This document shows positions 1 through 8,400 of a stretch of DNA of 64,000 bases, piece after piece; position 1 is the stretch's first letter; every line of letters starts with the position of its first letter. The notes under the pieces were generated by a model. It ran no database searches, was not told the origin of the DNA, and saw only the letters and a program-made list of their open reading frames with translations. Origin of the DNA: Yoonia maricola (GTDB lineage Bacteria; Pseudomonadota; Alphaproteobacteria; Rhodobacterales; Rhodobacteraceae); the NCBI RefSeq assembly GCF_002797915.1, contig NZ_PGTY01000001.1, forward strand, positions 1,364,001-1,428,000, read 5' to 3'. Position numbers and translations under genes: made by a program.

Positions 1-1
1 A

Positions 2-793
2 CGCCGTCCCTATGAGGCCGAGAAAGCCGAATTGCAGGCAGAGTTGTTGAAAGTGCAGCTTTGGGCGCAAGAGACGGGCCAGCGCTTTGTCCTGCTGTTT
101 GAAGGCCGTGATGCCGCTGGCAAGGGCGGCACGATCAAGCGCTTTACCGAACACCTCAACCCACGGGCCGCCCGTGTTGTTGCCTTGAATAAACCGACCG
201 ATGAAGAACGCGGTCAGTGGTATTTTCAGCGTTACATCAACCATTTGCCGACTTCTGGCGAGATGGTGCTTTATGACCGCAGCTGGTATAATCGCGCCGG
301 TGTTGAACGTGTCATGGGGTTTTGCGAACCTGAGGAATATCTTGAATTCATGCGCCAGACCCCAGAGTTAGAACGTATGCTCACCCGCTCTGGCATCAGG
401 CTTTACAAATACTGGTTCTCGGTCACACAAGACGAACAAAAGCGCCGGTTCGAGGCCCGCGCGACCGACCCCCTCAAGCAATGGAAACTTTCGCCCATCG
501 ACAAGGCCAGCCTTGATAAATGGGAAGATTATACCGAAGCCAAAGAGGCGATGTTTTTCTATACCGATACCGCCGACGCCCCTTGGACAGTTGTGAAATC
601 CAACGACAAGAAACGCGCGCGCCTCAATTGCATGCGCCATTTCCTATCCACATTGGATTATCCCGGCAAGGACCATGCGATTGCCCAAGCCCCTCAGACA
701 CAGATTGTGGGCAGTGCCAAGAAGGTGATTCACAAAGCCGACCATATATTAGGCACCGCGCTGCATCCTGACACGCGACACACCAAATCCTAA
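2..793 (+). CDS. ppk2: Polyphosphate kinase 2 (PPK2 family), 5' end outside window
   Basis: The reading frame is already open at the window edge, so the N-terminus is missing. The protein contains a P-loop (EGRDAAGKGGTIKRF) and a Walker B-like segment (VLYDRSWYNRAGVERV), followed by the lid and basic region typical of PPK2 (YKYWFSVTQDEQKRRF). The family transfers phosphate between polyphosphate and nucleotides in the cytoplasm, in either direction depending on subclass. The visible part is about 263 codons, close to a full single-domain PPK2 of around 300 residues, so only a short N-terminal piece is missing. The C-terminal 40 residues are less conserved. Assignment to PPK2 is firm; the subclass and preferred nucleotide cannot be read here. 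Confidence 0.93.
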   Translation, partial: RRPYEAEKAELQAELLKVQLWAQETGQRFVLLFEGRDAAGKGGTIKRFTEHLNPRAARVVALNKPTDEERGQWYFQRYINHLPTSGEMVLYDRSWYNRAGVERVMGFCEPEEYLEFMRQTPELERMLTRSGIRLYKYWFSVTQDEQKRRFEARATDPLKQWKLSPIDKASLDKWEDYTEAKEAMFFYTDTADAPWTVVKSNDKKRARLNCMRHFLSTLDYPGKDHAIAQAPQTQIVGSAKKVIHKADHILGTALHPDTRHTKS

Positions 794-838
794 GACGATG
801 CCTTGCCGCCAAAGCATGTCTCAGCTTTAACCACGCGT

Positions 839-2059
839 ATGCCTGCGCCCTTCAGCCGAAATCAATACGTTGTCCTTTTTGTTTGCGTGGCGATCTTTGC
901 GCTTGGGCAGTTTCATCGGGCATCCGGCGGTGTCTTCACGCCAATCCTGATGGACCGTTACGCCCTGTCCGCAGCGACGGTGGGTGGTCTGGTCTCGGCG
1001 ATGTTTTTTGCAACGATTGCAGCGCAAGTACCCTTTGGCATCGCGCTTGACCGGATCGGACCACGTATGGTGCTGAGCATTTGCCTATGCATCATCGCGA
1101 TTGGTACAGGCGTGTTTGCAGTGGCCCAAAGCTTCGATATGGCTTTGGTATCGCGCATCCTGATCGGGGTCGGGCTGGCCGCGATGGGGGCCGCGAGCCA
1201 TGTGATCATCGCGCGGAATTTCACCGCACGGGATTTCGGCTATATCAGTGGCCTCGTCGTAACATTGGGTGGGATCGGCGGGTTGCTGGGGACATATCCT
1301 TTGGCCATCGCGCTGGAAAATCTTCCTTGGGCCGTGGTCTTTGGCAGCGTCGCTGCGCTGACTGTGATCCTGGCGGCAGGCGTTTTCCGTGTCGTGCGCA
1401 CCGGTGGCATCACAAACGAAACCGCCGCAGAAGCCGGACCTCAAGGCGGTTATCTGACCTTGCTCCGCCAACCTGAGTTTCGAAAAATTCTGGCGCTCGG
1501 GGCCGTTGCCTATGCCCCCATCACCACGATCACCGGCCTGTGGGGTGGGCCTTTCCTGCAAGATGTGGCGGGGCTTTCTGCCGAGCAATCGGGGGCAGTG
1601 TTATTGCTGCTCTTTGCCGCCACAATCGCCGCCGGATATGTCTTTGGTCTGCTGGACCGGAACGCACCCTCACGCAAAGCCCTGATCTATGTGGCATTTG
1701 TGGTGTCGGCTGCCTGTCTGCTGTCACTCGCCGCCATCGCGAACCCACCCGTTTCATTGGCGATAGGACTATTGGTGATCATGGTCTTCAGCCAGCAATT
1801 CTATATCCCGCTGGGCGCGCATATGCGCAAAACGGTAGCAGACACCCATCTGGGCCGTGCATCGACATTGCTGTCACTGGTGTCCGTCGCCGCCATTCCG
1901 CTGATGCAACTGGGTTTCGGTGCTATTCTTGACGCGACCGCTAGAAAGGGCTTTGAGACATCAGATCAATACCGCATCGCATTTGCCACGATGGGGGTGA
2001 CTATCCTCGCGGCTGGGCTGATCTATAGCACCGCGCGCGATATCAACGATGCGGCCTGA
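839..2059 (+). CDS. MFS transporter
   Basis: A hydrophobic 406-residue protein with about twelve predicted membrane segments and the MFS loop motif after the second helix (GIALDRIGPRMVL, a D-R-x-G-x-R/K variant). It should be an inner-membrane secondary transporter; the substrate is not evident. I chose the ATG at 839 because the protein then begins MPAPFSRNQYVV, directly ahead of the first helix. An in-frame TTG at 803 would add 12 residues, and neither start has a strong ribosome binding site. It lies 45 nt after the PPK2 gene and may be cotranscribed with it. It ends three bases from the convergent DUF6455 gene. Confidence 0.85.
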   Translation: MPAPFSRNQYVVLFVCVAIFALGQFHRASGGVFTPILMDRYALSAATVGGLVSAMFFATIAAQVPFGIALDRIGPRMVLSICLCIIAIGTGVFAVAQSFDMALVSRILIGVGLAAMGAASHVIIARNFTARDFGYISGLVVTLGGIGGLLGTYPLAIALENLPWAVVFGSVAALTVILAAGVFRVVRTGGITNETAAEAGPQGGYLTLLRQPEFRKILALGAVAYAPITTITGLWGGPFLQDVAGLSAEQSGAVLLLLFAATIAAGYVFGLLDRNAPSRKALIYVAFVVSAACLLSLAAIANPPVSLAIGLLVIMVFSQQFYIPLGAHMRKTVADTHLGRASTLLSLVSVAAIPLMQLGFGAILDATARKGFETSDQYRIAFATMGVTILAAGLIYSTARDINDAA

Positions 2060-2062
2060 AAT

Positions 2063-2317
2063 CTAGGCCTGCCGCAGTTCGGCAAACGTCTCGCGGTTCA
2101 CGCAATAATCCGGGGCTTGATCCACGTGCTCTCTTTCCGCCAAGAGCCGGTCGCATTTCTCGACCTGCGTGCATCCACGACAGCCCGTGATCATGTCGGC
2201 ATATGCCACGATGTCGATCTTGTCTTCGTCCAATGCGGTTGACAGATCAACCTCACAGGCTTTGGCCATTTTGATGACACGCCAAAAGTGTGCGCGAGGG
2301 TCGCCCAAGGTTTGCAT
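2063..2317 (-). CDS. DUF6455 family protein
   Basis: A small 84-residue cytoplasmic protein with the conserved core of the alphaproteobacterial DUF6455 family: helical residues around AYADMITGCRGCTQVEKC followed by a loop and a second Cys-containing stretch (DYCVN). The three or four cysteines could bind metal, but that is inference. The start at 2317 is well supported: GGAGG lies at 2325-2329, seven bases ahead of the ATG. The longer in-frame extension to 2365 has no such site. The family's function is unknown. The gene stands alone, convergent with the MFS transporter. Confidence 0.72.
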   Translation of the reverse strand: MQTLGDPRAHFWRVIKMAKACEVDLSTALDEDKIDIVAYADMITGCRGCTQVEKCDRLLAEREHVDQAPDYCVNRETFAELRQA

Positions 2318-2575
2318 CTTTGGTCCTCCGATTGCGGATGATGTTGACCTAACATGCTGCGGCATGCCGAACCTTGCGCTAGATCAAGTCATCCGCATAA
2401 ACGTTCATATCCCGCCAGCGACTGATCGCGCGCTCATTCCGCGTTCAACCGGACCACGTTCCAAGACTTGCAGCAAAGAGCACCTGAAATTCGCGGGCAG
2501 AACCGCAACGCATTGCCCCCGCCCTGCACCATCGCTATCTAGGGCCAAACCCTAATCTTAGCGGAGCGTCCCCTC

Positions 2576-4231
2576 ATGGCTGCCAATCAATTCGTCTACT
2601 TCATGGACGGCGTGTCCAAAACCTATCCCGGCGGGAAAAAAGTCTTTGAAAACATCCGCCTGAACTTTCTGCCCGGCGTCAAAATCGGCGTGGTCGGCGT
2701 GAACGGCACCGGTAAATCCACGCTGATGCGGATCATGGCGGGCCAAGACAAGGATTTCGCAGGCGAAGCATGGGCAGCCGAAGGCGCGCGCGTGGGTTAC
2801 CTGCCGCAGGAACCGGAATTGGACCCCAATCTGACGGTGCGCGAAAACGTCATGCTGGGCGTGGCTGACAAAAAGGCCATTCTGGATCGCTACAACGAAG
2901 TGGCGATGAACTATTCCGAGGAAACAGCGGATGAGATGGCACAATTGCAAGACCAGATCGACAGCCAGAACCTCTGGGACCTCGACGCGCAGATCGACAT
3001 CTCGATGGAGGCGCTGCGCTGCCCGCCCGATGATGCAGACGTGACCACGCTCTCGGGTGGTGAGAAACGCCGGGTGGCGCTTTGCCAACTGCTGCTGGAT
3101 GCGCCAGATATGCTGCTGCTCGACGAACCGACCAACCACTTGGACGCGGAAACCATCGCGTGGCTGCAACAGCACCTGATTGATTACAAAGGTACAATCC
3201 TGATCGTCACGCACGACCGCTATTTCCTTGATGCGATCACCGGCTGGATTCTGGAACTCGACCGTGGGTCCGGCATCCCACATGAAGGCAACTATTCCAG
3301 CTGGCTGGAGGCCAAAGCCAAGCGATTGGAACGCGAAGCCAAAGATGACAAATCCAAGCAACGCACGCTGGCACGCGAATTGGAATGGATGCAACAGGGC
3401 GCCAAGGCACGCCAAGCGAAATCCAAGGCCCGGATCGCGGCCTATAACGAAATGGCCAACCAATCCGAGAAAGAAAAACTGGGCCGCGCCCAGATCATCA
3501 TCCCGAACGGACCACGCCTCGGCTCTAAAGTGATCGAGGTTGATGGGCTGAAAAAGGCCATGGGCGACAAGCTTCTGATCGAAGATCTCACCTTCGACCT
3601 GCCCCCCGGCGGCATCGTGGGCGTGATTGGCCCGAACGGCGCGGGTAAATCCACGCTGTTTTCCATGCTGACAGGGCAGGCGGAACCCGACGAAGGGTCG
3701 GTGACCTATGGCGATACGGTCAAGCTGTCCTACGTTGACCAATCCCGCGATGCGCTGAACCCCGACACGACAGTGTGGGAGGAAATCAGCGGCGGGGCCG
3801 AGATTATCGAGCTGGGTGACGCGTCGATGAACAGCCGCGCCTATTGCTCGGCCTTTAACTTCAAAGGTGGTGATCAACAAAAGAAAGTGGGCCTACTCTC
3901 GGGTGGTGAACGCAACCGCGTGCATATGGCCAAACTGCTAAAGTCGGGTGGCAACGTCCTGTTGCTCGACGAACCAACCAACGATCTTGACGTCGAAACG
4001 CTACGCGCGCTCGAAGATGCCTTGGTCAGCTTTGCAGGCTGCGCCGTGGTGATCAGCCACGACCGCTTCTTCCTCGACCGTATCTGCACCCATATCCTTG
4101 CCTTCGAAGGCGACGCGCATGTGGAATGGTTCCAAGGGGCGTTTACGGATTACGAAGAAGACAAAAAAGCAAGGCTGGGGGCAGACGCGCTTGAGCCGAA
4201 GCGGATGAAGCACAAGAAGTTTGTGCGGTAA
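2576..4231 (+). CDS. ettA: Energy-dependent translational throttle protein EttA (ABC-F ATPase)
   Basis: A 551-residue ABC-F protein with two ATP-binding cassettes and no membrane segments. First cassette: Walker A GVNGTGKST, signature LSGGEKRRVAL, Walker B LLLDEPTNHLD. Second cassette: GPNGAGKST, LSGGERNRVHM, LLLDEPTNDLD. Between them is the charged linker (around residues 245-300, rich in Lys, Arg and Glu) that in EttA contacts the ribosomal E site and P-site tRNA. The N-terminus (MAANQFVYFMDGVSKTYPG) and the length match EttA rather than Uup or YheS. In known homologues it gates entry into the elongation cycle according to the ATP/ADP ratio. A GCGGAG sequence precedes the ATG. Transcription should end at the hairpin at 4253-4287. 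Confidence 0.95.
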   Translation: MAANQFVYFMDGVSKTYPGGKKVFENIRLNFLPGVKIGVVGVNGTGKSTLMRIMAGQDKDFAGEAWAAEGARVGYLPQEPELDPNLTVRENVMLGVADKKAILDRYNEVAMNYSEETADEMAQLQDQIDSQNLWDLDAQIDISMEALRCPPDDADVTTLSGGEKRRVALCQLLLDAPDMLLLDEPTNHLDAETIAWLQQHLIDYKGTILIVTHDRYFLDAITGWILELDRGSGIPHEGNYSSWLEAKAKRLEREAKDDKSKQRTLARELEWMQQGAKARQAKSKARIAAYNEMANQSEKEKLGRAQIIIPNGPRLGSKVIEVDGLKKAMGDKLLIEDLTFDLPPGGIVGVIGPNGAGKSTLFSMLTGQAEPDEGSVTYGDTVKLSYVDQSRDALNPDTTVWEEISGGAEIIELGDASMNSRAYCSAFNFKGGDQQKKVGLLSGGERNRVHMAKLLKSGGNVLLLDEPTNDLDVETLRALEDALVSFAGCAVVISHDRFFLDRICTHILAFEGDAHVEWFQGAFTDYEEDKKARLGADALEPKRMKHKKFVR

Positions 4232-4246
4232 TTCATACCATCGGAC

Positions 4247-4287
4247 AAAAAAGGCGCATCTTCTTCAAGATGCGCCAAACTTTTTTT
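4247..4287. terminator. Bidirectional intrinsic terminator
   Basis: A perfect 10-bp stem (GGCGCATCTT at 4253-4262 with AAGATGCGCC at 4267-4276) closes a CTTC loop. On the plus strand it is followed by a T7 run at 4281-4287. On the minus strand the six A's at 4247-4252 become a T run directly after the stem. It sits between the convergent ettA and Asp-rich protein genes, so it can end both transcripts. Confidence 0.93.
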
Positions 4288-4386
4288 GCTCATGCCAGCT
4301 GTGGCTAGAAACCTTTTTGCAGACATTACGCTTAAAAGCGTGATGAACAAAATACCAACATCAACGGTACAGCCTTATGATGAAAA

Positions 4387-4671
4387 TTATTGCATTTTCG
4401 TTTTGCCGCCATCGTCATCATCATCGTCAACAACATCATCATCATCGTCATCGTCATTATCGCTGCTAGCCACAACACCGATCACAAGTGCCAAAATCGC
4501 CACCGGAATAACCCAGCCAGGAACACTGCTTGCTGGTGCAGCTTCAACGGGATCTTCGACAACGACAGGCGCTTCGACGATTTCATCGGCCAGCCCACCG
4601 GCCGATGCCGCTGTACCTGTCAACACAAGGGCGGAAATCGCTGCAATACCAGCTTTAATTCGTTTGAACAT
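4387..4671 (-). CDS. Small exported or membrane protein with Asp-rich C-terminal tail
   Basis: A 94-residue protein with an N-terminal signal-like segment (KAGIAAISALVLTGTAASA), a short acidic and proline-rich spacer, one strong membrane helix (WVIPVAILALVIGVVA) and a tail of about 14 aspartates interrupted by VV, ending GGKTKMQ. The start is secure: AAAGGAGG lies six bases ahead of the ATG. Similar small signal-helix-acidic proteins occur in Rhodobacteraceae without a known role. The aspartate codons form a GAT/GAC tract that could vary in length. It runs divergently from the ligase cassette at 4847 and ends at the shared terminator. A cation-binding role for the tail is only a guess. Confidence 0.75.
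   Translation of the reverse strand: MFKRIKAGIAAISALVLTGTAASAGGLADEIVEAPVVVEDPVEAAPASSVPGWVIPVAILALVIGVVASSDNDDDDDDDVVDDDDDDGGKTKMQ
4411..4461. repeat. Trinucleotide (ATC/GTC) low-complexity tract in coding sequence
   Basis: About 51 bases built almost entirely of ATC and GTC triplets, with one AAC-AAC interruption. On the minus strand they encode the Asp-rich tail of the small membrane protein. Such tracts can lengthen or shorten by slippage in units of three without shifting the frame. Confidence 0.85.
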
Positions 4672-4846
4672 CTATACCTCCTTTACAAACCAAACACCAA
4701 TTGCGTCAACATTAAGCGTGAGCTTAACTTCGCGCAACAAGAAGTTGATTATGAACCGTTGTGGCCACACTATTCCTATGCATTAAAGCAACAGCACTGG
4801 CGCTCAAGTCGCGGACAGACCGGCAATCTCAAGGGCACGTAACGCA

Positions 4847-6244
4847 TTGAAGTCAATCTTGTTTAGCCTCCCCGAAACCATGCAACTCACTTGCGTCCGA
4901 TCCGGACGGCACAGTGATCAAGCCGCGTTCTTCAATGCGGTCGAGGCGCGCGCGACCGCAATCAGGGAGTATCTTTCTAGCACACCAGCTCGCGTGGTGA
5001 TCGCCATTTCGGATCCAATTGATTGCATCGTGAGCCTTTTTGCGGTCTGGGAATGCGGCGCCTGCGCCGTGGTGGTAAACCCCGACATCAAAGCAGGCGA
5101 GCGGGAAAACGTCATTGCGAGCACTGGCGCTGCGCTCTGGCTCAACGATGACGAAGTGGCGGCATTGCCACCGCAGGCAGCGGATCCTGACAACATAGAC
5201 GGTGCAGCGCTTATATTGATGACCTCTGGTACGACCGGCACGCCTAAGGGTGTAACGCACAGCATTGATGGGCTTCGCGCGCGGCTTGACGCAAACCTCA
5301 GAGAGATTGGCCCCGCCGCCTTGCAGAACACGCTCTGCATATTGCCACTTTTCTTTGGCCATGGCCTGATCGGAAACGCTTTGACAGCGCTCTATGCTGG
5401 ACAGCACCTTTGGCTTTTGCCCAAAATAGGAATTCCAGAGATGGCCAGCTTTGGGGCGACGCTCGACACACACCAGATCACCTTCCTCAGTTCGGTACCA
5501 TCGTTCTGGAAGATGATCCTCGCAACCTCTGCGCCCCCGCAAGCCGCGCTACAGCGTGTCCATGTCGGATCCGCTCCACTTGCTCTGGCCTTGTGGGAAA
5601 AGATCGCGCGATGGTGTGGTACGGAAGCCGTCTTCAACACATATGGGATGACCGAGACGGCCAATTGGATCTCCGGCGGTGCATTCAGAGATGTTGACTG
5701 CTGTGACGGCTATGTCGGCAAACCGTGGGGCGGCGCGTTTCGGGTATTGCGTGACAACAGGTTGCATCGTGATGGCCAAGGAGAAATTGCAGTGAAAAGT
5801 CCAGGGCAAATGCTGGGATTCTGGCGTGACCCTTTGAAAACAAGCAAGATCATGATGGGCGACTATATGTTGACCGGTGATCTCGGGCATCTGGCGAAGG
5901 ATCAATCGCTGACATTGATCGGTCGCACCAAGAATGAGATTAATGTCTCTGGCATCAAGGTTCTGGCCGAGGAAGTCGACATGCTTCTTGAACGCCACCC
6001 GGACGTTGCAGAGGCTTGCAGCTTTGGTATTCCTGATCCGGTCTCGGGTGAAAAGGTCGCTGCTCTCGTCCGGCTCAAGTCAGACAGTGCCGACGCAAAA
6101 GAGTTGATAGCTTGGTGCCGCGAAAACGTGCGGGCTGATGCGGTCCCTTCAAAGATTGAGTTTGTGAATGAAATCCCTAAGAATGATCGGGGCAAAATTG
6201 CACGGATCGAGGTTAAGCAACAGATGTTGGCAAAATGGTTCTAA
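4847..6244 (+). CDS. Class I adenylate-forming enzyme (AMP-dependent acyl/aminoacyl ligase)
   Basis: A 465-residue cytoplasmic ANL-superfamily ligase. Visible core motifs: LMTSGTTGTPKG (residues 124-135, P-loop), YGMTE (266-270), TGDLG (343-347, ATP ribose-binding Asp), GRTKNEINVSG (359-369, hinge) and the catalytic C-terminal lysine in NDRGKI (K450). The first half-reaction would make an acyl-AMP. The adjacent carrier protein suggests the second step is thioester transfer to its phosphopantetheine arm. The substrate cannot be told. It is shorter than typical acyl-CoA synthetases (about 500-550 residues), mainly at the N-terminus. The start is uncertain: TTG at 4847 is given, and ATG at 4880 is possible. 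It overlaps the next gene by 10 nt. Confidence 0.88.
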   Translation: MKSILFSLPETMQLTCVRSGRHSDQAAFFNAVEARATAIREYLSSTPARVVIAISDPIDCIVSLFAVWECGACAVVVNPDIKAGERENVIASTGAALWLNDDEVAALPPQAADPDNIDGAALILMTSGTTGTPKGVTHSIDGLRARLDANLREIGPAALQNTLCILPLFFGHGLIGNALTALYAGQHLWLLPKIGIPEMASFGATLDTHQITFLSSVPSFWKMILATSAPPQAALQRVHVGSAPLALALWEKIARWCGTEAVFNTYGMTETANWISGGAFRDVDCCDGYVGKPWGGAFRVLRDNRLHRDGQGEIAVKSPGQMLGFWRDPLKTSKIMMGDYMLTGDLGHLAKDQSLTLIGRTKNEINVSGIKVLAEEVDMLLERHPDVAEACSFGIPDPVSGEKVAALVRLKSDSADAKELIAWCRENVRADAVPSKIEFVNEIPKNDRGKIARIEVKQQMLAKWF

Positions 6245-6846
6245 GCAGAATGCGGCGCAAACCGCCCGATCCCTATTTATGTAAACCGATCATCACAGAG
6301 CGTTTCAATCTGGTAAATTGCACCCGATCAGAGGCAGTCAAGGTAACAGCCCCCTGGCGCAATGATCCCGAAATACTGCAGAACCTTATGACGTCACGCA
6401 CCGAGTATTCGGTTTTTCGTTGGGCCAAATTGATGGGGCGCGCGAATGGGTATTCGCGCTTTACACATGCGATTGTCGCGAAGGACATCAAAGGCACAAT
6501 TGGCGTTCATAAACTAAGCCTCAATAAATCCGGCACCGCCAGCCTGACGATCGTCATCCATGCTCGCAGTTGGTGGGGCAAAGATGTCTTCGAGGAGGTG
6601 CGCACAGCAATCCTCGATCACTTTTCCCAATCAGATCGAGTTGTGCGTTTTTATGGCCGGGTGTTGAGCCGGAATGTTAGCTCAATCTACAACTACAACA
6701 AAATGGGTTTTCGCATGATTGGCTATGATCGCAAAGCGTGGCTGTCACCCGGCACGGGCGAACATCATGATAGTGTCCATTACGAGATGTTGGCCGAGGA
6801 CTGGATTAAGAAACGCGGTAAGGAGGTGGGCGCAGATGCCGAGTGA
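6235..6846 (+). CDS. GNAT-family acyltransferase, RimJ/RimL-like
   Basis: A 203-residue protein of the GNAT fold. After an N-terminal strand pattern (PIITERFNLVNCTRSEA, typical of RimJ/RimL-type enzymes) comes a central region with TIGVHKLSL and the strand ASLTIVIHARSWWGKDVFEEV, which corresponds to the acyl-donor binding segment, though the usual Q/R-x-x-G-x-G/A loop is modified to SWWGKD. The C-terminal half has the characteristic SIYNYNKMGFRMIGYDR. The ATG at 6235 lies inside the end of the ligase gene, and the carrier protein gene begins inside this one. That suggests it moves the ligase-activated group from the carrier to an amine or hydroxyl acceptor. This is inferred from context only. 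Confidence 0.8.
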   Translation: MVLSRMRRKPPDPYLCKPIITERFNLVNCTRSEAVKVTAPWRNDPEILQNLMTSRTEYSVFRWAKLMGRANGYSRFTHAIVAKDIKGTIGVHKLSLNKSGTASLTIVIHARSWWGKDVFEEVRTAILDHFSQSDRVVRFYGRVLSRNVSSIYNYNKMGFRMIGYDRKAWLSPGTGEHHDSVHYEMLAEDWIKKRGKEVGADAE

Positions 6847-7072
6847 AACATTTGCGTTGGTGGCTGAAGCCTTGAACATATCGCCAGATAAGGTGACAGT
6901 GGACACCAGCCTGATGACCACATCGGAATGGGACAGTCTGGCACATTTTCGCATGGTTCTTGCGGTAGAAGAGCGTCTGGGCCGCCCACTGGACCCGATG
7001 GAAATCACGACATTAGTGGATGTTACGTCAGTCGCACGTATCATAGAGGCCGACAGGCCCGAAACATCCTAG
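6836..7072 (+). CDS. Acyl carrier protein-like (phosphopantetheine) protein
   Basis: A 78-residue acidic helical protein with the carrier-protein attachment motif WDSLAHFRMVLAVEE, where Ser34 in D-S-L should carry 4'-phosphopantetheine, and the typical fourth helix region (TTLVDVTSVARIIEAD). The start at ATG 6836 is chosen because AAGGAGG stands at 6820-6826 and the protein then has normal carrier length. A longer in-frame extension upstream would read through the acyltransferase gene in another frame. It overlaps the acyltransferase by 11 nt. No phosphopantetheinyl transferase lies nearby, so the cell's general enzyme would have to modify it. It ends 14 bases from the convergent dgkA. Confidence 0.85.
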   Translation: MPSETFALVAEALNISPDKVTVDTSLMTTSEWDSLAHFRMVLAVEERLGRPLDPMEITTLVDVTSVARIIEADRPETS

Positions 7073-7086
7073 ATTTAGATACTGCC

Positions 7087-7446
7087 TTAGATTACCTGCC
7101 CCGCCAAAACACATACCCAAGCCACCCCGACCCCAATTGCGGTTACCGCCACAGCCGCTGATCCGCAGTCTTTTGCATATTTCGCTGCGTCTCGCTTGTC
7201 CGTGCCAATGTCATCCACGACCCGCTCAATCGCGGTGTTCATGCATTCAGCCGCAAGCACAATGATCCCGCCCATCAGCAGCATCCCACGTTCACCCGCA
7301 CTTAGCGGCAACGCAAAGGCCAACACAGCGAAAGCGGCATTCGCCACCAGCCATTGCGCCAATGATCCTTCGGTTTTGTAGACATGGGCAAAGCCGTCCC
7401 AGGACCAGATCGCCCGTTGCTGTATTCGCAGAATTTGTTGCCACAT
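7087..7446 (-). CDS. dgkA: Diacylglycerol kinase (prokaryotic DgkA)
   Basis: A 119-residue integral membrane protein with three membrane helices. It carries the DgkA signature AAECMNTAIERVVDDIG, with catalytic Glu and Asn residues, followed by AKYAKDCGSAAVAV. The family phosphorylates diacylglycerol to phosphatidic acid at the inner membrane, recycling lipid left over from envelope glycerophosphate transfers. The length matches the E. coli enzyme (about 121). AGAGGTT precedes the ATG at 7446. It is a single gene, convergent with the carrier-protein gene and divergent from trhA. Confidence 0.95.
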   Translation of the reverse strand: MWQQILRIQQRAIWSWDGFAHVYKTEGSLAQWLVANAAFAVLAFALPLSAGERGMLLMGGIIVLAAECMNTAIERVVDDIGTDKRDAAKYAKDCGSAAVAVTAIGVGVAWVCVLAGQVI

Positions 7447-7583
7447 CGTTGTTAACCTCTCACACTTTGAGTTGAGTGTGCGGGTTTAAACCTTGCCTGC
7501 CAAGGGATTGGAGTGACCCGACGAAACATTTGACCGGCGATGTGATCCCGCTACCGTTTCAGCAGACACCTAAGGAAACTGTT

Positions 7584-8222
7584 ATGTATCCGAGTTATGC
7601 CCGTTCAGAACGTATTGCCGATGGCACCATGCATGCGGTGGGTGTTTTAGGGGCTGTCGGCGGGGCGGTGGTGCTAATCGTCTGGTCGTCTCAACATGCA
7701 ATGGCCAGCCATATTGCCGCGATTTCCGTCTATGGGGCGACGTTGATCGCCACCTTTGTTGCCTCTGCATTCTATCACATGACCCCGTGGGAAAACATCC
7801 GCCCTATCCTGCGCCGCGTTGATCATGCCGCGATATATCTCAAGATTGCAGGCACTTATACGCCACTCGTGGTTATGATTGGCAGCTGGTTTGCCTATAC
7901 AATTCTGGCAGTGGTTTGGGGGCTGGCCGTGATCGGTATGGTTCTCAAGCTGTTTTTCTGGCGCACGCCGGGGCGGTTTGGGCCGGCGCTTTACCTGATC
8001 ATGGGCTGGCTCAGCCTTGCGCTGATCTGGTCGCTTTGGCCCATCGTGCCCGTATCGGCCATGGTGCTGATGGGGGTGGGCGGGTTGCTCTATACGGCAG
8101 GCGTACCCTTTTATGCCAGCGAGACGATGAAGTTTTCCATCGCCATCTGGCATGGATTTGTCGTTGCAGCCTCAGCGTGTTTCTTTGCCGCTATCGCAAC
8201 CGCCATGGCGGCCATCGCGTAG
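7584..8222 (+). CDS. trhA: Hemolysin III / TrhA family membrane protein (PAQR fold)
   Basis: A 212-residue seven-helix membrane protein of the PAQR superfamily. It shows the three conserved metal-site regions: SAFYHMTPW after helix 2, RVDHAAIYLKIAGTYTP, and the C-terminal IWHGFVVAASACFF. Bacterial members have been linked to membrane-energetics homeostasis; a direct lytic role is doubtful. The ATG at 7584 is preceded by AAGGAA, and the protein then begins MYPSYARSERIADG as in homologues. A longer frame from 7476 lacks these supports. It is a monocistronic gene divergent from dgkA. Confidence 0.9.
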   Translation: MYPSYARSERIADGTMHAVGVLGAVGGAVVLIVWSSQHAMASHIAAISVYGATLIATFVASAFYHMTPWENIRPILRRVDHAAIYLKIAGTYTPLVVMIGSWFAYTILAVVWGLAVIGMVLKLFFWRTPGRFGPALYLIMGWLSLALIWSLWPIVPVSAMVLMGVGGLLYTAGVPFYASETMKFSIAIWHGFVVAASACFFAAIATAMAAIA

Positions 8223-8400
8223 GTCCGTGTGTAATACAGATCACGTGCCGCGTTGCCCGTTAGCAGCAATTGTGGTAGGGAAAGTCTGACCTGACACACG
8301 GGTCTTGTTTCCTTAGCGTCAATTTTATCTGACGTTGTATTCACTGCGAGGCAATTTTCGCCTCAGTTTTGCAGTAATTTTAGTAAGTTGAGATTTTTGT

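Noticed and set aside
2558-3880. Long open frame of 440 codons on the minus strand
   Set aside because: It lies fully antisense to ettA, whose motifs are certain, and its product has no recognisable domain. It is a by-product of GC-biased third positions.
8318-8364. Terminator after trhA or small RNA ahead of the CBU_0592-like gene
   Set aside because: The two hairpins here have only 5-bp stems and no proper T run, so the evidence is too weak to call.
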